From an uncultured Myxococcales bacterium (GTDB taxonomy: Bacteria; Myxococcota_A; UBA9042; CAIXZC01): a DNA stretch of 64,000 bases. A program made the translations under genes and the position numbers. The notes beneath the pieces were generated by a model. It did no database searches, had not been told where the DNA came from, and saw nothing but the letters and a program-made list of their open reading frames with translations. Location: assembly GCA_903895725.1 (NCBI GenBank), contig CAITUV010000021.1:103608-167607 (forward strand), given 5' to 3'. Numbering within the stretch: position 1 is the stretch's first letter; every line of letters starts with the position of its first letter. This document shows, one piece after another, positions 1 to 9,193 of the stretch.

Positions 1-2
1 GG

Positions 3-1487
3 GTCGATGGGTACCTGGTCGAGATCGAGTGCGATACCGGACCCGGTCTCAACAGCTTCGAAGTCGTCGGCCTTCCCGAGGTCGCGGTCCGCGAGAGCCG
101 CGTCCGCATCCGCTCCGCCCTCGAAAACTGCGGCTTCGAGTTCCCCTCCAGGAAGGTCACCGTCAACATGGCACCGGCCGACGTCCCCAAGAGAGGAACT
201 ACCTATGATCTTCCTCAAGCCATCGCCCTCCTTGCCGCCAGCGGCATCGTGCCCCACCAAGAGCTGGATGGAACCCTCGTACTCGGCGAGCTTTCCCTCA
301 CCGGCGAGGTCCGCCCCGTCCCGGGCGTCCTCCCCATGACGCTCGCCGCCCGGGACCGCGGATTCCGGCGCATCTTCCTCCCACAAGCCAACGCGGCCGA
401 GGCCGGCGTCGTCCGAAACATCGAGGTCCTCCCGGTCCACATGTTCGACCAGGTCGTCCACCACCTTCGCGGCGACGAGAGCATCGACCCCACCGTCCCT
501 TCCGTCCCCGCAGACCTCGCCGAGTTCCCCTTCGACATGGCCGACGTCAAGGGACAGGAGTTCGTCAAGGAGGCCCTCGTCATCGCCGCTGCCGGTGGAC
601 ACAACGTCCTCATGGTCGGGGCCCCCGGAAGCGGGAAGACCATGCTGGCCCGGCGTCTGCCCACGTTGATGCCGCCGCTGTCCCTCGAGGAGGCGCTCGA
701 GACGACCAAGATCTACAGCGTGGCTGGGCTGTTGAGCCGAGACCGGGGACTGGTAACCGGGCGGCCGTTCCGGGCCCCGCATCACACCTTGAGCCACGCA
801 GCGCTGGTGGGCGGCGGTGCGATCCCCCGACCGGGCGAGGTGTCGCTCGCACACAACGGCGTGCTGTTCCTCGACGAGCTTCCCGAGTTCCCCCGGGCCG
901 TGCTCGAATGCCTGCGCCAGCCCCTGGAGGACCGCTCGGTCACCGTGTCCCGGGCCACCATGAGCTGCACCTTTCCGGCCTCGTTCATGCTGGTCGCAAG
1001 CCTCAACCCCTGTCCCTGCGGCCACAAGGGCTCCGAGCAGCGGGAGTGTCGGTGCGACGACTATGCGGTCCAGCGCTACATGTCGAGGATCTCGGGACCG
1101 CTGCTCGACCGGATCGACCTGCACGTCGCAGTGCGGGGGGTCCAGTTCGACCGCCTCCAGGGGGGGCGGACCGGGCCGTCCTCGGCCGAGATGCGCTCCC
1201 GGGTGATCGCCGCGCGCAAGGTGCAGGCCGGGCGCTTCACCGGGGCAACCACGTCCTGCAACGCGGTCATGTCGGGCCGGGAGGTCAGCCGATTCTGCCG
1301 GCTCGGGGACAAGGGGACGCGGCTGCTGCGCCAGGCATTCGAGTTCAAGGGGCTGTCGGCCCGCTCCTACGACCGAGTGCTCAAGGTCGCACGGACCATT
1401 GCGGACCTCGATGGCCGTGAGGACCTGGGGGAGGCCGACGTGGCACAGGCCCTCCAGTACCGGGACATGGACCGATTCGTGAGCTGA
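3..1487 (+). CDS. comM: YifB/ComM family Mg-chelatase-like AAA+ ATPase (5' end outside window)
   Basis: The frame is open from the first bases of the window, so the true start lies upstream; 494 residues are visible of about 510 usual for the family. The N-terminal part ([19 protein letters not shown]) is the family's Lon-protease-like domain. A Walker A, GAPGSGKT, follows at visible residues 206-213, then Walker [11 protein letters not shown] Cys-rich stretch (CPCG, CRCDDY) and the Mg-chelatase C-terminal domain complete the protein. ComM is known as a hexameric branch-migration helicase that helps integrate incoming DNA in natural transformation. It lies 34 bp before recA on the same strand, so the two recombination functions may be co-transcribed. 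The assignment is firm; a competence role in this organism is inferred. Confidence 0.96.
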   Translation, partial: VDGYLVEIECDTGPGLNSFEVVGLPEVAVRESRVRIRSALENCGFEFPSRKVTVNMAPADVPKRGTTYDLPQAIALLAASGIVPHQELDGTLVLGELSLTGEVRPVPGVLPMTLAARDRGFRRIFLPQANAAEAGVVRNIEVLPVHMFDQVVHHLRGDESIDPTVPSVPADLAEFPFDMADVKGQEFVKEALVIAAAGGHNVLMVGAPGSGKTMLARRLPTLMPPLSLEEALETTKIYSVAGLLSRDRGLVTGRPFRAPHHTLSHAALVGGGAIPRPGEVSLAHNGVLFLDELPEFPRAVLECLRQPLEDRSVTVSRATMSCTFPASFMLVASLNPCPCGHKGSEQRECRCDDYAVQRYMSRISGPLLDRIDLHVAVRGVQFDRLQGGRTGPSSAEMRSRVIAARKVQAGRFTGATTSCNAVMSGREVSRFCRLGDKGTRLLRQAFEFKGLSARSYDRVLKVARTIADLDGREDLGEADVAQALQYRDMDRFVS

Positions 1488-1521
1488 CTTTGCCGGGTGG
1501 TCCGGCGTGGAGGAGGAGCAG

Positions 1522-2508
1522 ATGAGCATTGCGGAGCAGATTGCTGGAATGATCAAGGCGGTCGAGAAGCAGTTCGGCAAGGGCACTCTGATGTCCATGG
1601 CCACGGGGGCGCAGGAGCGGGTCAAGACCTTCCCCAGCGGGTCCATCGGGCTCGACCATGCGATGGGCATCGGCGGGGTGCCCAGGGGGAGGGTCATCGA
1701 GGTCTTCGGCCCCGAGTCGTCGGGCAAGACCACTCTGGCCCTGCACATGATCTCCGAGGCCCAGAAAGCCGGCCTCATCACAGCGTTCATCGATGCCGAG
1801 CACGCGCTCGACATCCGGTACGCGGCCAAGCTCGGCGTCAACGTGGAGGAAATGCTGATCTCGCAGCCCGACTATGGCGAGCAGGCACTCGACATCGCGG
1901 CGGCACTGGCCGGCATGGGGGGGGTGGGGTTCATCGTGGTGGATTCCGTGGCCGCGCTCGTTCCCAAGGCGGAGATCGAGGGCGACATGGGGGACCAGCA
2001 CGTCGGCCTCCAGGCCCGACTCATGAGCCAGGCCATGCGCAAGCTCACCGCAGTCTGCGCCAAGGCAGGTACCACCATCCTGTTCATCAACCAGATCCGC
2101 AACAAGATCGGGGTGATGTTCGGGTCGCCCGAAACCACGACGGGGGGCAACGCACTGAAGTTCTACTCGTCGGTGCGCATCGAGATCCGCCGCCTCGCAA
2201 CCCTCAAGACGGGGGAGCAGGCCACGGGCAACCGGGTGCGCATCAAGGTCGTCAAGAACAAGCTGGCGCCCCCGTTCCAGGAAGTCGAAACCGACATCGT
2301 CTTCGGCAAGGGCTTCGATGCCACCGGCGAGCTCATCGAGCTCGGCACACGCCTCGGTCTGCTGAGCAAGTCCGGGGCCTGGTTCTCCTACGGAGAGGAG
2401 CGGATCGGCCAGGGCAAGGAGGCCGCTGCCGCGTACCTCGACGAGAACGTCAAGACCCGGGAGGCGCTGTTGACCACGCTGCGACAGATCATCGAGCCGG
2501 CCGCCTGA
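1522..2508 (+). CDS. recA: Recombinase RecA
   Basis: RecA is the ATP-dependent strand-exchange protein of homologous recombination and the SOS co-protease. The 328-residue product has Walker A GPESSGKT at 63-70, Walker B-like [12 protein letters not shown] and the L2 DNA-binding loop with [13 protein letters not shown]. It is slightly shorter than the Escherichia coli protein because the acidic C-terminal tail is missing. The frame is also open from a GTG at 1507, but GAGGAG sits just upstream of the ATG at 1522, so that start is chosen. A 7-bp stem hairpin follows the gene. No obvious LexA operator was seen in the 34-bp gap to comM, which fits transcription from further upstream. Confidence 0.98.
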   Translation: MSIAEQIAGMIKAVEKQFGKGTLMSMATGAQERVKTFPSGSIGLDHAMGIGGVPRGRVIEVFGPESSGKTTLALHMISEAQKAGLITAFIDAEHALDIRYAAKLGVNVEEMLISQPDYGEQALDIAAALAGMGGVGFIVVDSVAALVPKAEIEGDMGDQHVGLQARLMSQAMRKLTAVCAKAGTTILFINQIRNKIGVMFGSPETTTGGNALKFYSSVRIEIRRLATLKTGEQATGNRVRIKVVKNKLAPPFQEVETDIVFGKGFDATGELIELGTRLGLLSKSGAWFSYGEERIGQGKEAAAAYLDENVKTREALLTTLRQIIEPAA

Positions 2509-2551
2509 ATCCAGGCGTGATCTCCCGACTGCAGTCCAGGGCTTCCTGACA

Positions 2552-2572
2552 CGCAAAGCCGCCATCTTTGCG
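2552..2572 (+). terminator. Hairpin after recA, possible terminator
   Basis: CGCAAAG, a 7-nt loop and CTTTGCG form a perfect 7-bp stem 43 bp after the recA stop and just before the promoter candidate of the next gene. There is no clear U-tract, so intrinsic termination is uncertain. Confidence 0.4.
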
Positions 2573-2590
2573 CCTGCGAAAAGAACGTCG

Positions 2591-2619
2591 TTGACATGAG
2601 GATCCCATGCCCCCATAGT
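2591..2619 (+). promoter_or_regulatory. Sigma-70-like promoter for the symporter gene
   Basis: TTGACA, a 17-bp spacer and CATAGT (4 of 6 consensus positions) lie 38 bp upstream of the TTG start at 2657. A perfect -35 box with ideal spacing supports the call; the -10 box is imperfect. Confidence 0.5.
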
Positions 2620-2656
2620 AGAAATCCGCAACGCTCGTGGAGGGGGTCCAGAGAGA

Positions 2657-4129
2657 TTGGGAATCCTGCACTGGTTCGACCTCGTTGTCCTGGGGATCTA
2701 TCTGGCCGGTATGCTCGCCATCGGCGTCTGGCTGAGCAAGAAGCACAAAGGTTTCGATGACTTCTTCCTGGCGGGTCGGGCCATGACGACCCCGCTGCTC
2801 GTCACCACGCTGGTGTCGACGTACTACGGCCTCGACGTGCTGTTCGGGACGTCCGAGATCGGCTACGAGAGCGGGTTCGTTGCCTGGTTCGGCTACTCCC
2901 GGCCCTACTACCTGTTTTACATCATCGCGGCATTCGTGCTCGGCCGCAGGCTTCGAGAGGGCGGATTCAAGACCCTGCCCGACATCCTCGAGAAATACTA
3001 CGGCAAGCCGTCCCGCTACGTGGCGGCCGTGGCATCGTTCGTGTACTCGCTGCCGGTGATCTCCCTGTTCGGGTTCGGGTGGCTGTCGAGCGTGCTGTTT
3101 GACTGGGACCCGTGGCTCGGTGCCCTGGTTTTCGGAGGCCTGGCCCTGGCCTACACCTGGGGAGGCGGGCTGTGGGCCGACGTGCTCACCGACTCGATCC
3201 AGTTCGTGCTGATGTGCCTGATGGTGGCCATTGCGGTCCCGTACGCGCTCGACGTCATCGGCGGATTCGACCGGATGTTCGACCTGCTCCCCGCGACGCA
3301 TTTCAGTCAGCTCGGAGACATGACGCCCTGGCTGGTGGTCATCTATGGAATGACGGGGCTCACCGTGCTGGTGGAGCCCAGCTTCTACCAGCGGATTTTT
3401 GCGGCCCGCGACTACAAGGCGGTTCGCAACGCGCTGCTCATCGGGATCTTCCTGTGGGGCTCGTACGACTGGTGCGTCACCCTGCTCGGCCTCATCGCCC
3501 GGACGGCTGCGGCCGAGGGACTCCTGCCCGCGGACATGCACCCGAACACCGCGCTGCTGCGCATCACCGTGCTGTCGCTGCCGGTCGGCCTCCTGGGGCT
3601 CTTCGTGGCCGGCGTGATGTCGACGGCCATGTCCACCATCGATTCCTACTGCCTGATCGGAGGCGGGAATTTCGCCTATGACCTCTACCGGCCGATTCTG
3701 AACCCGAAGGCCTCGGACAAACAGCTCATCCGCATGACGCGCATCGGCGTCCTCCTGTCGTGGGGGCTCGGGTTCGTTATCGCGTTCTACTTCGAACGGA
3801 TCATGTCCCTCTGGGTCTTCCTGGCCACGCTGCTTACCTCCACGGTGTTCGTGCCGATCCTCCTGGGGTTGTTCGTGCCCTCGTTCCGGCGTCCCAAGGC
3901 CGGCACGTGGGGGGCGGGAGCCGGCCTTCTCGGGTCCATTGCCTACTATGTGCTCTTCGGCCTGCTCGGGCACGATGGCGACGGTACCCGGATCCTGACA
4001 GTCGAGCTGTTCGGCGGGACGTTCGATATCTGGGAAGAGTATGCGATGTTCTTCACTCTCCCGCTGTCCCTGCTGGCCTACCTGGCCGGAGTGGCAGCGG
4101 ACCGGCCGAAAGAAGGAGGGAATCCATGA
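2657..4129 (+). CDS. Sodium:solute symporter family (SSS) transporter
   Basis: This 490-residue polytopic membrane protein has about 13 hydrophobic segments, the usual size and topology of the SSS (SLC5-like) family. Family marks are FFLAGRAM after the first helices and GVMSTAMSTIDSY around residue 320, the conserved sodium-binding region. The substrate cannot be read from sequence; relatives take up proline, pantothenate, sugars or carboxylates with Na+. The start is a TTG at 2657 because the next in-frame Met falls within the first membrane helix. Its stop overlaps the ATG of the next small gene (ATGA), implying translational coupling. Confidence 0.9.
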   Translation: MGILHWFDLVVLGIYLAGMLAIGVWLSKKHKGFDDFFLAGRAMTTPLLVTTLVSTYYGLDVLFGTSEIGYESGFVAWFGYSRPYYLFYIIAAFVLGRRLREGGFKTLPDILEKYYGKPSRYVAAVASFVYSLPVISLFGFGWLSSVLFDWDPWLGALVFGGLALAYTWGGGLWADVLTDSIQFVLMCLMVAIAVPYALDVIGGFDRMFDLLPATHFSQLGDMTPWLVVIYGMTGLTVLVEPSFYQRIFAARDYKAVRNALLIGIFLWGSYDWCVTLLGLIARTAAAEGLLPADMHPNTALLRITVLSLPVGLLGLFVAGVMSTAMSTIDSYCLIGGGNFAYDLYRPILNPKASDKQLIRMTRIGVLLSWGLGFVIAFYFERIMSLWVFLATLLTSTVFVPILLGLFVPSFRRPKAGTWGAGAGLLGSIAYYVLFGLLGHDGDGTRILTVELFGGTFDIWEEYAMFFTLPLSLLAYLAGVAADRPKEGGNP

Positions 4130-4335
4130 GCATCTGGGAATGGGCATCGTGGACCAATGTCGTCATCCTGGGCATCGGGGCTCCCGTCGTGTTCCTCTTC
4201 TTCCTGCGCGACCTCAAGTCGATCCTGGCCTGTCTTACGGCCGCCCAGGACGCCATGCCCGCTCTCGAGGCTCCTGCGCTCGAGCTGGAGGCCGTTCCGC
4301 TCGACGCTTGCCAATCGGAACGCCCCCCTCTATGA
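4126..4335 (+). CDS. Small single-pass membrane protein coupled to the SSS transporter
   Basis: A 69-residue protein starts in the ATGA that ends the symporter gene, with GAAGGAGG upstream. It has one hydrophobic helix (about residues 12-28, VVILGIGAPVVFLFFL) and an acidic Ala/Glu/Leu-rich tail. I do not recognise a named family. Small subunits translated with SSS or related transporters are known in other systems (for example the small subunit of sodium/solute DUF4212-type pairs), so an accessory or assembly role is plausible but inferred from context only. Confidence 0.65.
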   Translation: MSIWEWASWTNVVILGIGAPVVFLFFLRDLKSILACLTAAQDAMPALEAPALELEAVPLDACQSERPPL

Positions 4336-4363
4336 TGTGAGGCCGGTCTGAGGCGGATCGGTC

Positions 4364-5941
4364 ATGCCGGATTTTGTGGAAATCACCCTGAGTCGGCCGG
4401 AGCGGGGCAAGAAGTCCAGCCTGCTCGTGTTCTGGCTCGTGCTCGCCGTGTACGCGTGGAACTACCACGGCCCTGCGGAGGGCTACTGGGACACCTACAT
4501 CGCTGTCCCGGCCGCCCTGCTGGCCGGTGAGCCGGTCGACTTCCGGGGGCCGGACGGAAAACCGGCGTTCGACTACAAGCTCTCCGGGCGCCTCCCCGAC
4601 GACCTCGTCCGCAAGGATGCCTACGGAATCGCCACCAAGGACCAGCGGTTGGGACCGGCCGTGGTGGCATCGCCGTTTTACAAGTTCTTCCGGCTGTTCG
4701 GGTTCCGGTTCTTCTATGCGCTGATTCCCGCGCTGACCGCGCTGGCATTCTTCTGCTTCCTGCACCGGTTGACCGCCAAGAGGCTGTTGTCGGGCATTGC
4801 CGCGGTGCTGCTCCTGATCAACCCGTTCCTGCTCTCGTACCAGCGGCTCAACCCGAACTTCCTGGGGTTGTTCCTGGTCGTGATTCTCTTCCTGGTGCTC
4901 GAGGAGGATCCGTTCCGTCCCTTCCTGGCCGGGTTGCTGTGCGGTGCGTTCGGGGGGATCCGGAACGAAGGGATCATCTATGCGCCCATCCTCCTGTTCT
5001 GGGTCGCACACCGAGGTGCCGTCGGAGGGAGGCCCGGGGGCCCGGCTCGCACCGGTTCACGCTGGAAGGCGGTGGCCTGGTTCGTCGCGGGCGGGCTCAT
5101 CACGATCCTCCCGTTCCTGTACTGGAAGCAGTTCGCGTTCGGCTCCCCGTTCATGCATCCCAGCCAATACGCGCACTTCGAGGGCTTCCGCCCCACGTTC
5201 CCCCATTCGTTCCTCGGGATCGACTTCCAGTTCAACGGCCTGTTGAACTTCCCGTTCTACAGGGAGTGGGTGCGCACCCCGCACTTCCCCTACCCGGTCT
5301 TCCTGATGATCCCCATGGTGGCGCTCAGCACCTTCGGTCTGCTGCTGTGCGGTCTGGCGGTGATGGGAGTCCGGCCGCTGTTCGTGGAGAGGGGACCGTT
5401 GGCCTGGGCCATGATCGCCTGGATGGTGGTGACCTGGGTCTTCTGGGGGTTCCAGGAGAACTGGGAAGAGCTCAAGATGTCGTTCCTGTTCATGGGGCTG
5501 CCGCCGTTGCTGCTGCTGATGGTCTTCGGTGCCGCCCGCATGGCCGTGATCGGACGCCTCAAGGCCAACGTGGGGGCGTTTGCCGCGTTCCTGCTCGTTG
5601 CCGTCGTGCTCCTGAAGTTTGCTCACTACATGGACTTCCCCGCGGACGACCGCTGGTACGAGCGCTTCCCCAAGGCCAGGGTCAACGCCAGTGCGCTGCC
5701 CGGGCTCCCGGATGACCGACGGCTCGACCCGGAGTTCTTCCTGACCCGGGAGGACAACGCCGAGCACGACCGCCAGAAGGCCCGGTTCAGCAACGTCTGC
5801 CTGCTCCCGTGCAGCTACCTCCCTGTCCAGCGGAAATTGGAGTGGCTGGGAGGTGAGCCGGCCGTGGAGATGAGCCATCGCACGCTGACCGTCCAGCAGG
5901 TGTGGGAGCTCATCTACGCCCAGCGCACCAAGGCCCCGTGA
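4364..5941 (+). CDS. Polytopic membrane protein, GT-C glycosyltransferase-like
   Basis: This 525-residue protein has about ten hydrophobic helices. After the first helix comes an extracytoplasmic loop starting with an acidic motif (EGYWDTY, around residues 42-48), the layout of GT-C fold lipid-linked sugar transferases such as the ArnT/PMT group. The C-terminal roughly 80 residues are soluble (DDRWYERFPKARVN onward). GT-C enzymes use polyprenyl-phosphate sugars on the periplasmic face. No decisive catalytic motif beyond the loop aspartate is visible, so it could be a non-enzymatic membrane protein. It starts at an ATG 28 bp after the small membrane protein and probably shares its operon. Confidence 0.6.
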   Translation: MPDFVEITLSRPERGKKSSLLVFWLVLAVYAWNYHGPAEGYWDTYIAVPAALLAGEPVDFRGPDGKPAFDYKLSGRLPDDLVRKDAYGIATKDQRLGPAVVASPFYKFFRLFGFRFFYALIPALTALAFFCFLHRLTAKRLLSGIAAVLLLINPFLLSYQRLNPNFLGLFLVVILFLVLEEDPFRPFLAGLLCGAFGGIRNEGIIYAPILLFWVAHRGAVGGRPGGPARTGSRWKAVAWFVAGGLITILPFLYWKQFAFGSPFMHPSQYAHFEGFRPTFPHSFLGIDFQFNGLLNFPFYREWVRTPHFPYPVFLMIPMVALSTFGLLLCGLAVMGVRPLFVERGPLAWAMIAWMVVTWVFWGFQENWEELKMSFLFMGLPPLLLLMVFGAARMAVIGRLKANVGAFAAFLLVAVVLLKFAHYMDFPADDRWYERFPKARVNASALPGLPDDRRLDPEFFLTREDNAEHDRQKARFSNVCLLPCSYLPVQRKLEWLGGEPAVEMSHRTLTVQQVWELIYAQRTKAP

Positions 5942-5968
5942 TCCGAGGCCTGCACGAGGATTTCGACC

Positions 5969-6778
5969 ATGCCGGGCTGTGAGGTCACCTTCATCCGCGC
6001 CAGCACGACCATCCTCCGGATCGGGGGGCGGATCGTGGTGACCGATCCCTGGTTCTCCATGCGGATGAGGTTACTGCCTGCGCTCGTGCGCCCCGGCTTG
6101 CCGCTCAGCCGGATGCCCGTTCCGGACGTGGTGCTCTGCTCCCACCTCCATGCCGACCACTTCGAGCCGGCAGCGATCCGTCGCATGGCCGGACCGGGCA
6201 CCGTCGTCGTCGGCCCGCCCGGCACGGCAGCGGCGCTGCGTGGCCGCACCAGGAGCAGTATACCGCTGCACGGTGGCACCGGAAGGAACGCTACGACGGA
6301 TGCTCCGGGAATCCCCCGGGTAGTCGAGTTGGAGCCGCACGGGGAGAATGCGGCTGAGATTGCGGGGCTTTCGATCACGGCGTATCGCATTCCTCACACC
6401 TTTCCCCCTCCCGACGAGAACGGCTACGTCCTCTCCGACGGCGGGACGACGGTCTTCTTCGGCGGCGACGGGGCGTACGGACCGGTCTATGCGGAAGTCG
6501 GCCGGCGCCATGCCATCGACCTGGCGCTTCTCCCGGTCGGAGGAAGCCTGATCCTCGGCCGCAGGACCGTGATGAGCCCGGACCAGGCGGTTCAGGCCGC
6601 ACTGGACCTCGGGGCGAAAGCCCTGGTTCCCCTTCACCCCGGGGGCGAGTGGCTCCCCCTGCCTCCCCTGTCGTGGCACCCGGGACGCGGCCGGCACGCC
6701 CAGGCCGTGGTGCGTCGTCGTGGCCTGGACCTCCGGGTCCACGTCCTCCCCCGGGGAGAAACGGCTGTGCTGATCTGA
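5969..6778 (+). CDS. Metallo-beta-lactamase-fold hydrolase (UlaG-like)
   Basis: The 269-residue product starts after GAGGATTTCGACC. It has the HxHxDH zinc-binding motif at 59-64 (SHLHADHF). Later metal ligands are offered by FFGGDGAYG and VPLHPGGEW. The order and length match the UlaG/YtnP-type L-ascorbate-lactonase-like branch of the MBL superfamily; the substrate is unknown. There is no signal peptide, so it is cytoplasmic. It lies 27 bp after the GT-C-like gene and probably ends the transcription unit that begins with the symporter. Confidence 0.85.
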   Translation: MPGCEVTFIRASTTILRIGGRIVVTDPWFSMRMRLLPALVRPGLPLSRMPVPDVVLCSHLHADHFEPAAIRRMAGPGTVVVGPPGTAAALRGRTRSSIPLHGGTGRNATTDAPGIPRVVELEPHGENAAEIAGLSITAYRIPHTFPPPDENGYVLSDGGTTVFFGGDGAYGPVYAEVGRRHAIDLALLPVGGSLILGRRTVMSPDQAVQAALDLGAKALVPLHPGGEWLPLPPLSWHPGRGRHAQAVVRRRGLDLRVHVLPRGETAVLI

Positions 6779-6782
6779 TCTG

Positions 6783-6811
6783 TTGCCTCCCTCGCGCTGC
6801 GCGAGTAAACT
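6783..6811 (+). promoter_or_regulatory. Promoter-like element with a palindrome in its spacer
   Basis: TTGCCT, 17 bp and TAAACT precede the lipoprotein gene at 6851. The spacer contains CTCGCGCTGCGCGAG (6791-6805), a perfect 6-bp inverted repeat with a 3-nt loop. It could be an operator, or a weak terminator of the upstream hydrolase gene. Confidence 0.4.
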
Positions 6812-6850
6812 GCCGCCCGCGCCTTGTGCGCCTGATGGAGGTTTGGACCG

Positions 6851-9079
6851 ATGAAGAAGACGGTGACTTTGCTGGCGACGGTCGCGTTGTTCTCGGCTGC
6901 CTGCAGCGGTAGTGGCAACGGAGATGGCGATGTCACGTTCCTGCCCGGTGACGGCCGCGGCGGCGATGTGTCCGGTGATGCCCTCGGCGGAGATACCGGC
7001 CCCAAGGATAAGTGCACCGTGTCCCAGGATTGCCCGGCGGACAAGCCGGTGTGCGACCAGTTCTCCGGCGTCTGTGTCGAGTGCAAGAAGAACGACGATT
7101 GCGACGACCCGGAGCTGCCTTACTGCAACCCGGCCAGCATGGCCTGCGTCGAGTGCGTGATGAAGGAGCACTGCCCGTCCGAATACCAGTACTGCCTGGA
7201 AGGACAGTGCTCGGACAAGCCGTGCATCCCCGGTAACAAGAGCTGCGTCGGCAACACCGTCCACGTCTGCTCGCCGGACGGCATGGACCCCAACTGGGAG
7301 GTCCAGGAGTGCGGTGCCAAGACCTGCGTCAAGGGGCAGTGCCTCGAGTGCAAGCCCAACGAGACCTCCTGCAAGGGAAGCAAGGTCATCGAGTGCTCCG
7401 CCAGCGGCCAGGACTACAAGGTCCTCGAAGAGTGCTCGGGCGGAAAGGATTGTTTCGGCGGGAAGTGCCTGGTCTGCTACCCGGGCAGCAAGAAGTGCGA
7501 AGGTAACATCTCCATGCGCTGCACAGGGGACGGCGGCGGGTGGGAGTTCAACCAGGACTGCGCCCAGGGCGGCCTGACCTGCTACATGGGGGCATGCCTG
7601 AGCCCGTGCGCCGGCGACCTCAAGCAGAACACCAACGCTGGGTGCGAGTTCTTCGCCCTCGACCTCGACAACTACAGCGACATGGAAAATGATGCCGCCG
7701 GTGCCCAGTACGCAGTCATCGTGTCCAACACCTCCAAGACCGATCAGGCGGAAGTGACCGTCACCAAGCCGGATGGCGCCGTGCTCACCGCGACCCTGGG
7801 GCCGATGTCGCTGCACAAGTTCGAGCTTCCGCCTACCTGGGGACTCGAGGGAACCATGAAGGGCAAGAACGCGTTCCGCATCAACGCCAGCCGCCCCGTG
7901 GTCGTGTACCAGTTCAACCCCCTGTCCAACAAGGTCGAGGTGTTCTCCAACGATGCCTCGGTGCTGCTGCCGGCCCCGGCCATGGGGGCCGAGTACTACG
8001 TCATGGCCTACGGCTTCGGCGGTGCCAAGCCTCCTGCCGAGCCGACTCCGGCCAGCTTCTTCACCGTGGTGGGGCTGTCGTCGGTGCCGACGCAGGTGAC
8101 CTTCACGCCGTCGGTCGCCACCCTGGCCGGCGGAGGAATCCCCGCCCTGAGCCCCGGCCAGTCGCAGACCGTCGAGCTGGCGCAGGGGGAAGTGCTCAAC
8201 GTGGAATCGTCCCAGCCGGGGGCCGACCTGTCCGGCTCCCACATCACGGCCAACGCTGCAGTCGCGGTGTTTGGCGGACACGAGTGCCCGTTCACCTCCG
8301 ATCTCTGCTGCTGTGACCACGTCGAGATGCAGCTCATGCCAGTATCGACCTGGGGAACCCACTACCTCGTCAGCAAGTTCTGGGAGCGGTGGAAGGAACA
8401 GGACTACGTCCGGATCATGGCCTCCCAGGACGGAACGACCGTCACGCTGAACCCGGCCATCGTCCAGGTCCCGACCCTGTCGGCCGGCAAGTACTTCACG
8501 TTCCAGACCAAGGTGAACCTGGAGATCACTTCGAATAAGCCGATCCTCGTGGGCCAGTTCATGGCCTCGAGCTACGAGATCCTCGGCGCGCCCAACGTCC
8601 TGTCCTGCTGGTCGAACACCGACTGCCCGTCACCGTTCACCTGCGACACGTTCTCCGGAGCCTGCATCGGTCCGGACTGCTCGACCACCGCCCAGTGCCT
8701 GTCCGGCACGACGTGCGAGCTGTACATGGGCATGGGCAACTGCGCTCCCATCGGAGACCCGGCTTTCACTCTGGCCGTGCCGGAGCAGCAGTACATGGAT
8801 TCCTACGTGTTCCTCACTCCCGACGCCTACCTCCAGGACTACCTCAACGTCATCGCTCCGCTCAATGCGGGCAAGGTCGTGCTCGACGACATGCAGATCC
8901 CCCCGCCGTCGTTCATCCCGGTCGGCAGCAGCGGCTACGGCGTCTACCGCACCATGGTCAACGACGGCGTCCACACCATCTGGTCGGACAAGAAGATCGG
9001 AATCACGGTCTACGGCTACGACAACGACGTGAGCTACGCGTACCCGGGCGGCATGGGGCTGGCCGAGCTCGAGTTCTAG
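6851..9079 (+). CDS. Cys-rich surface lipoprotein with IgGFc-binding-like domain
   Basis: A 742-residue exported protein with lipobox LFSAAC (acylated Cys18). Residues about 50-260 hold repeated Cys-rich modules (CxxDxDCPxxxPxCxxxxGxCVxC type). The rest resembles the N-terminal domain of IgGFc-binding proteins: YAVIVSNTS, repeated hydrophobic strands and FGGHECPF near a Cys cluster. A second Cys-rich segment interrupts this domain around residues 585-635. In animals such domains occur in mucus proteins; in bacteria they are found in secreted myxobacterial proteins of unknown role. The start follows GGAGG. I infer an outer-membrane-anchored, outward-facing adhesion or display protein. Confidence 0.85.
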   Translation: MKKTVTLLATVALFSAACSGSGNGDGDVTFLPGDGRGGDVSGDALGGDTGPKDKCTVSQDCPADKPVCDQFSGVCVECKKNDDCDDPELPYCNPASMACVECVMKEHCPSEYQYCLEGQCSDKPCIPGNKSCVGNTVHVCSPDGMDPNWEVQECGAKTCVKGQCLECKPNETSCKGSKVIECSASGQDYKVLEECSGGKDCFGGKCLVCYPGSKKCEGNISMRCTGDGGGWEFNQDCAQGGLTCYMGACLSPCAGDLKQNTNAGCEFFALDLDNYSDMENDAAGAQYAVIVSNTSKTDQAEVTVTKPDGAVLTATLGPMSLHKFELPPTWGLEGTMKGKNAFRINASRPVVVYQFNPLSNKVEVFSNDASVLLPAPAMGAEYYVMAYGFGGAKPPAEPTPASFFTVVGLSSVPTQVTFTPSVATLAGGGIPALSPGQSQTVELAQGEVLNVESSQPGADLSGSHITANAAVAVFGGHECPFTSDLCCCDHVEMQLMPVSTWGTHYLVSKFWERWKEQDYVRIMASQDGTTVTLNPAIVQVPTLSAGKYFTFQTKVNLEITSNKPILVGQFMASSYEILGAPNVLSCWSNTDCPSPFTCDTFSGACIGPDCSTTAQCLSGTTCELYMGMGNCAPIGDPAFTLAVPEQQYMDSYVFLTPDAYLQDYLNVIAPLNAGKVVLDDMQIPPPSFIPVGSSGYGVYRTMVNDGVHTIWSDKKIGITVYGYDNDVSYAYPGGMGLAELEF

Positions 9080-9115
9080 TTGGCCCTTCGGGAATAAGCC
9101 CGGACCTCTTTGTGC

Positions 9116-9144
9116 TTGAACCCTGCCCCCGATCCTTGTATATA
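9116..9144 (+). promoter_or_regulatory. Promoter candidate for the Lys/Glu/Ala lipoprotein
   Basis: TTGAAC, 17 bp and TATATA lie 50 bp before the lipoprotein start at 9194. Four of six positions match in each box and spacing is optimal. Confidence 0.45.
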
Positions 9145-9193
9145 GGGGGCACTTGACTCGGAGCTATCGCACGATTTCGAAGGAGGAATGAAG

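Noticed and set aside
6071..8362. Long minus-strand frame opposite the MBL hydrolase and IgGFc-like lipoprotein
   Set aside because: No motif, no ribosome site, and it covers two good plus-strand genes; composition shadow.
9188..9193. ATG at 9188 as start of the Lys/Glu/Ala lipoprotein
   Set aside because: AGGAGG ends one base before it; the ATG at 9194 has proper spacing.
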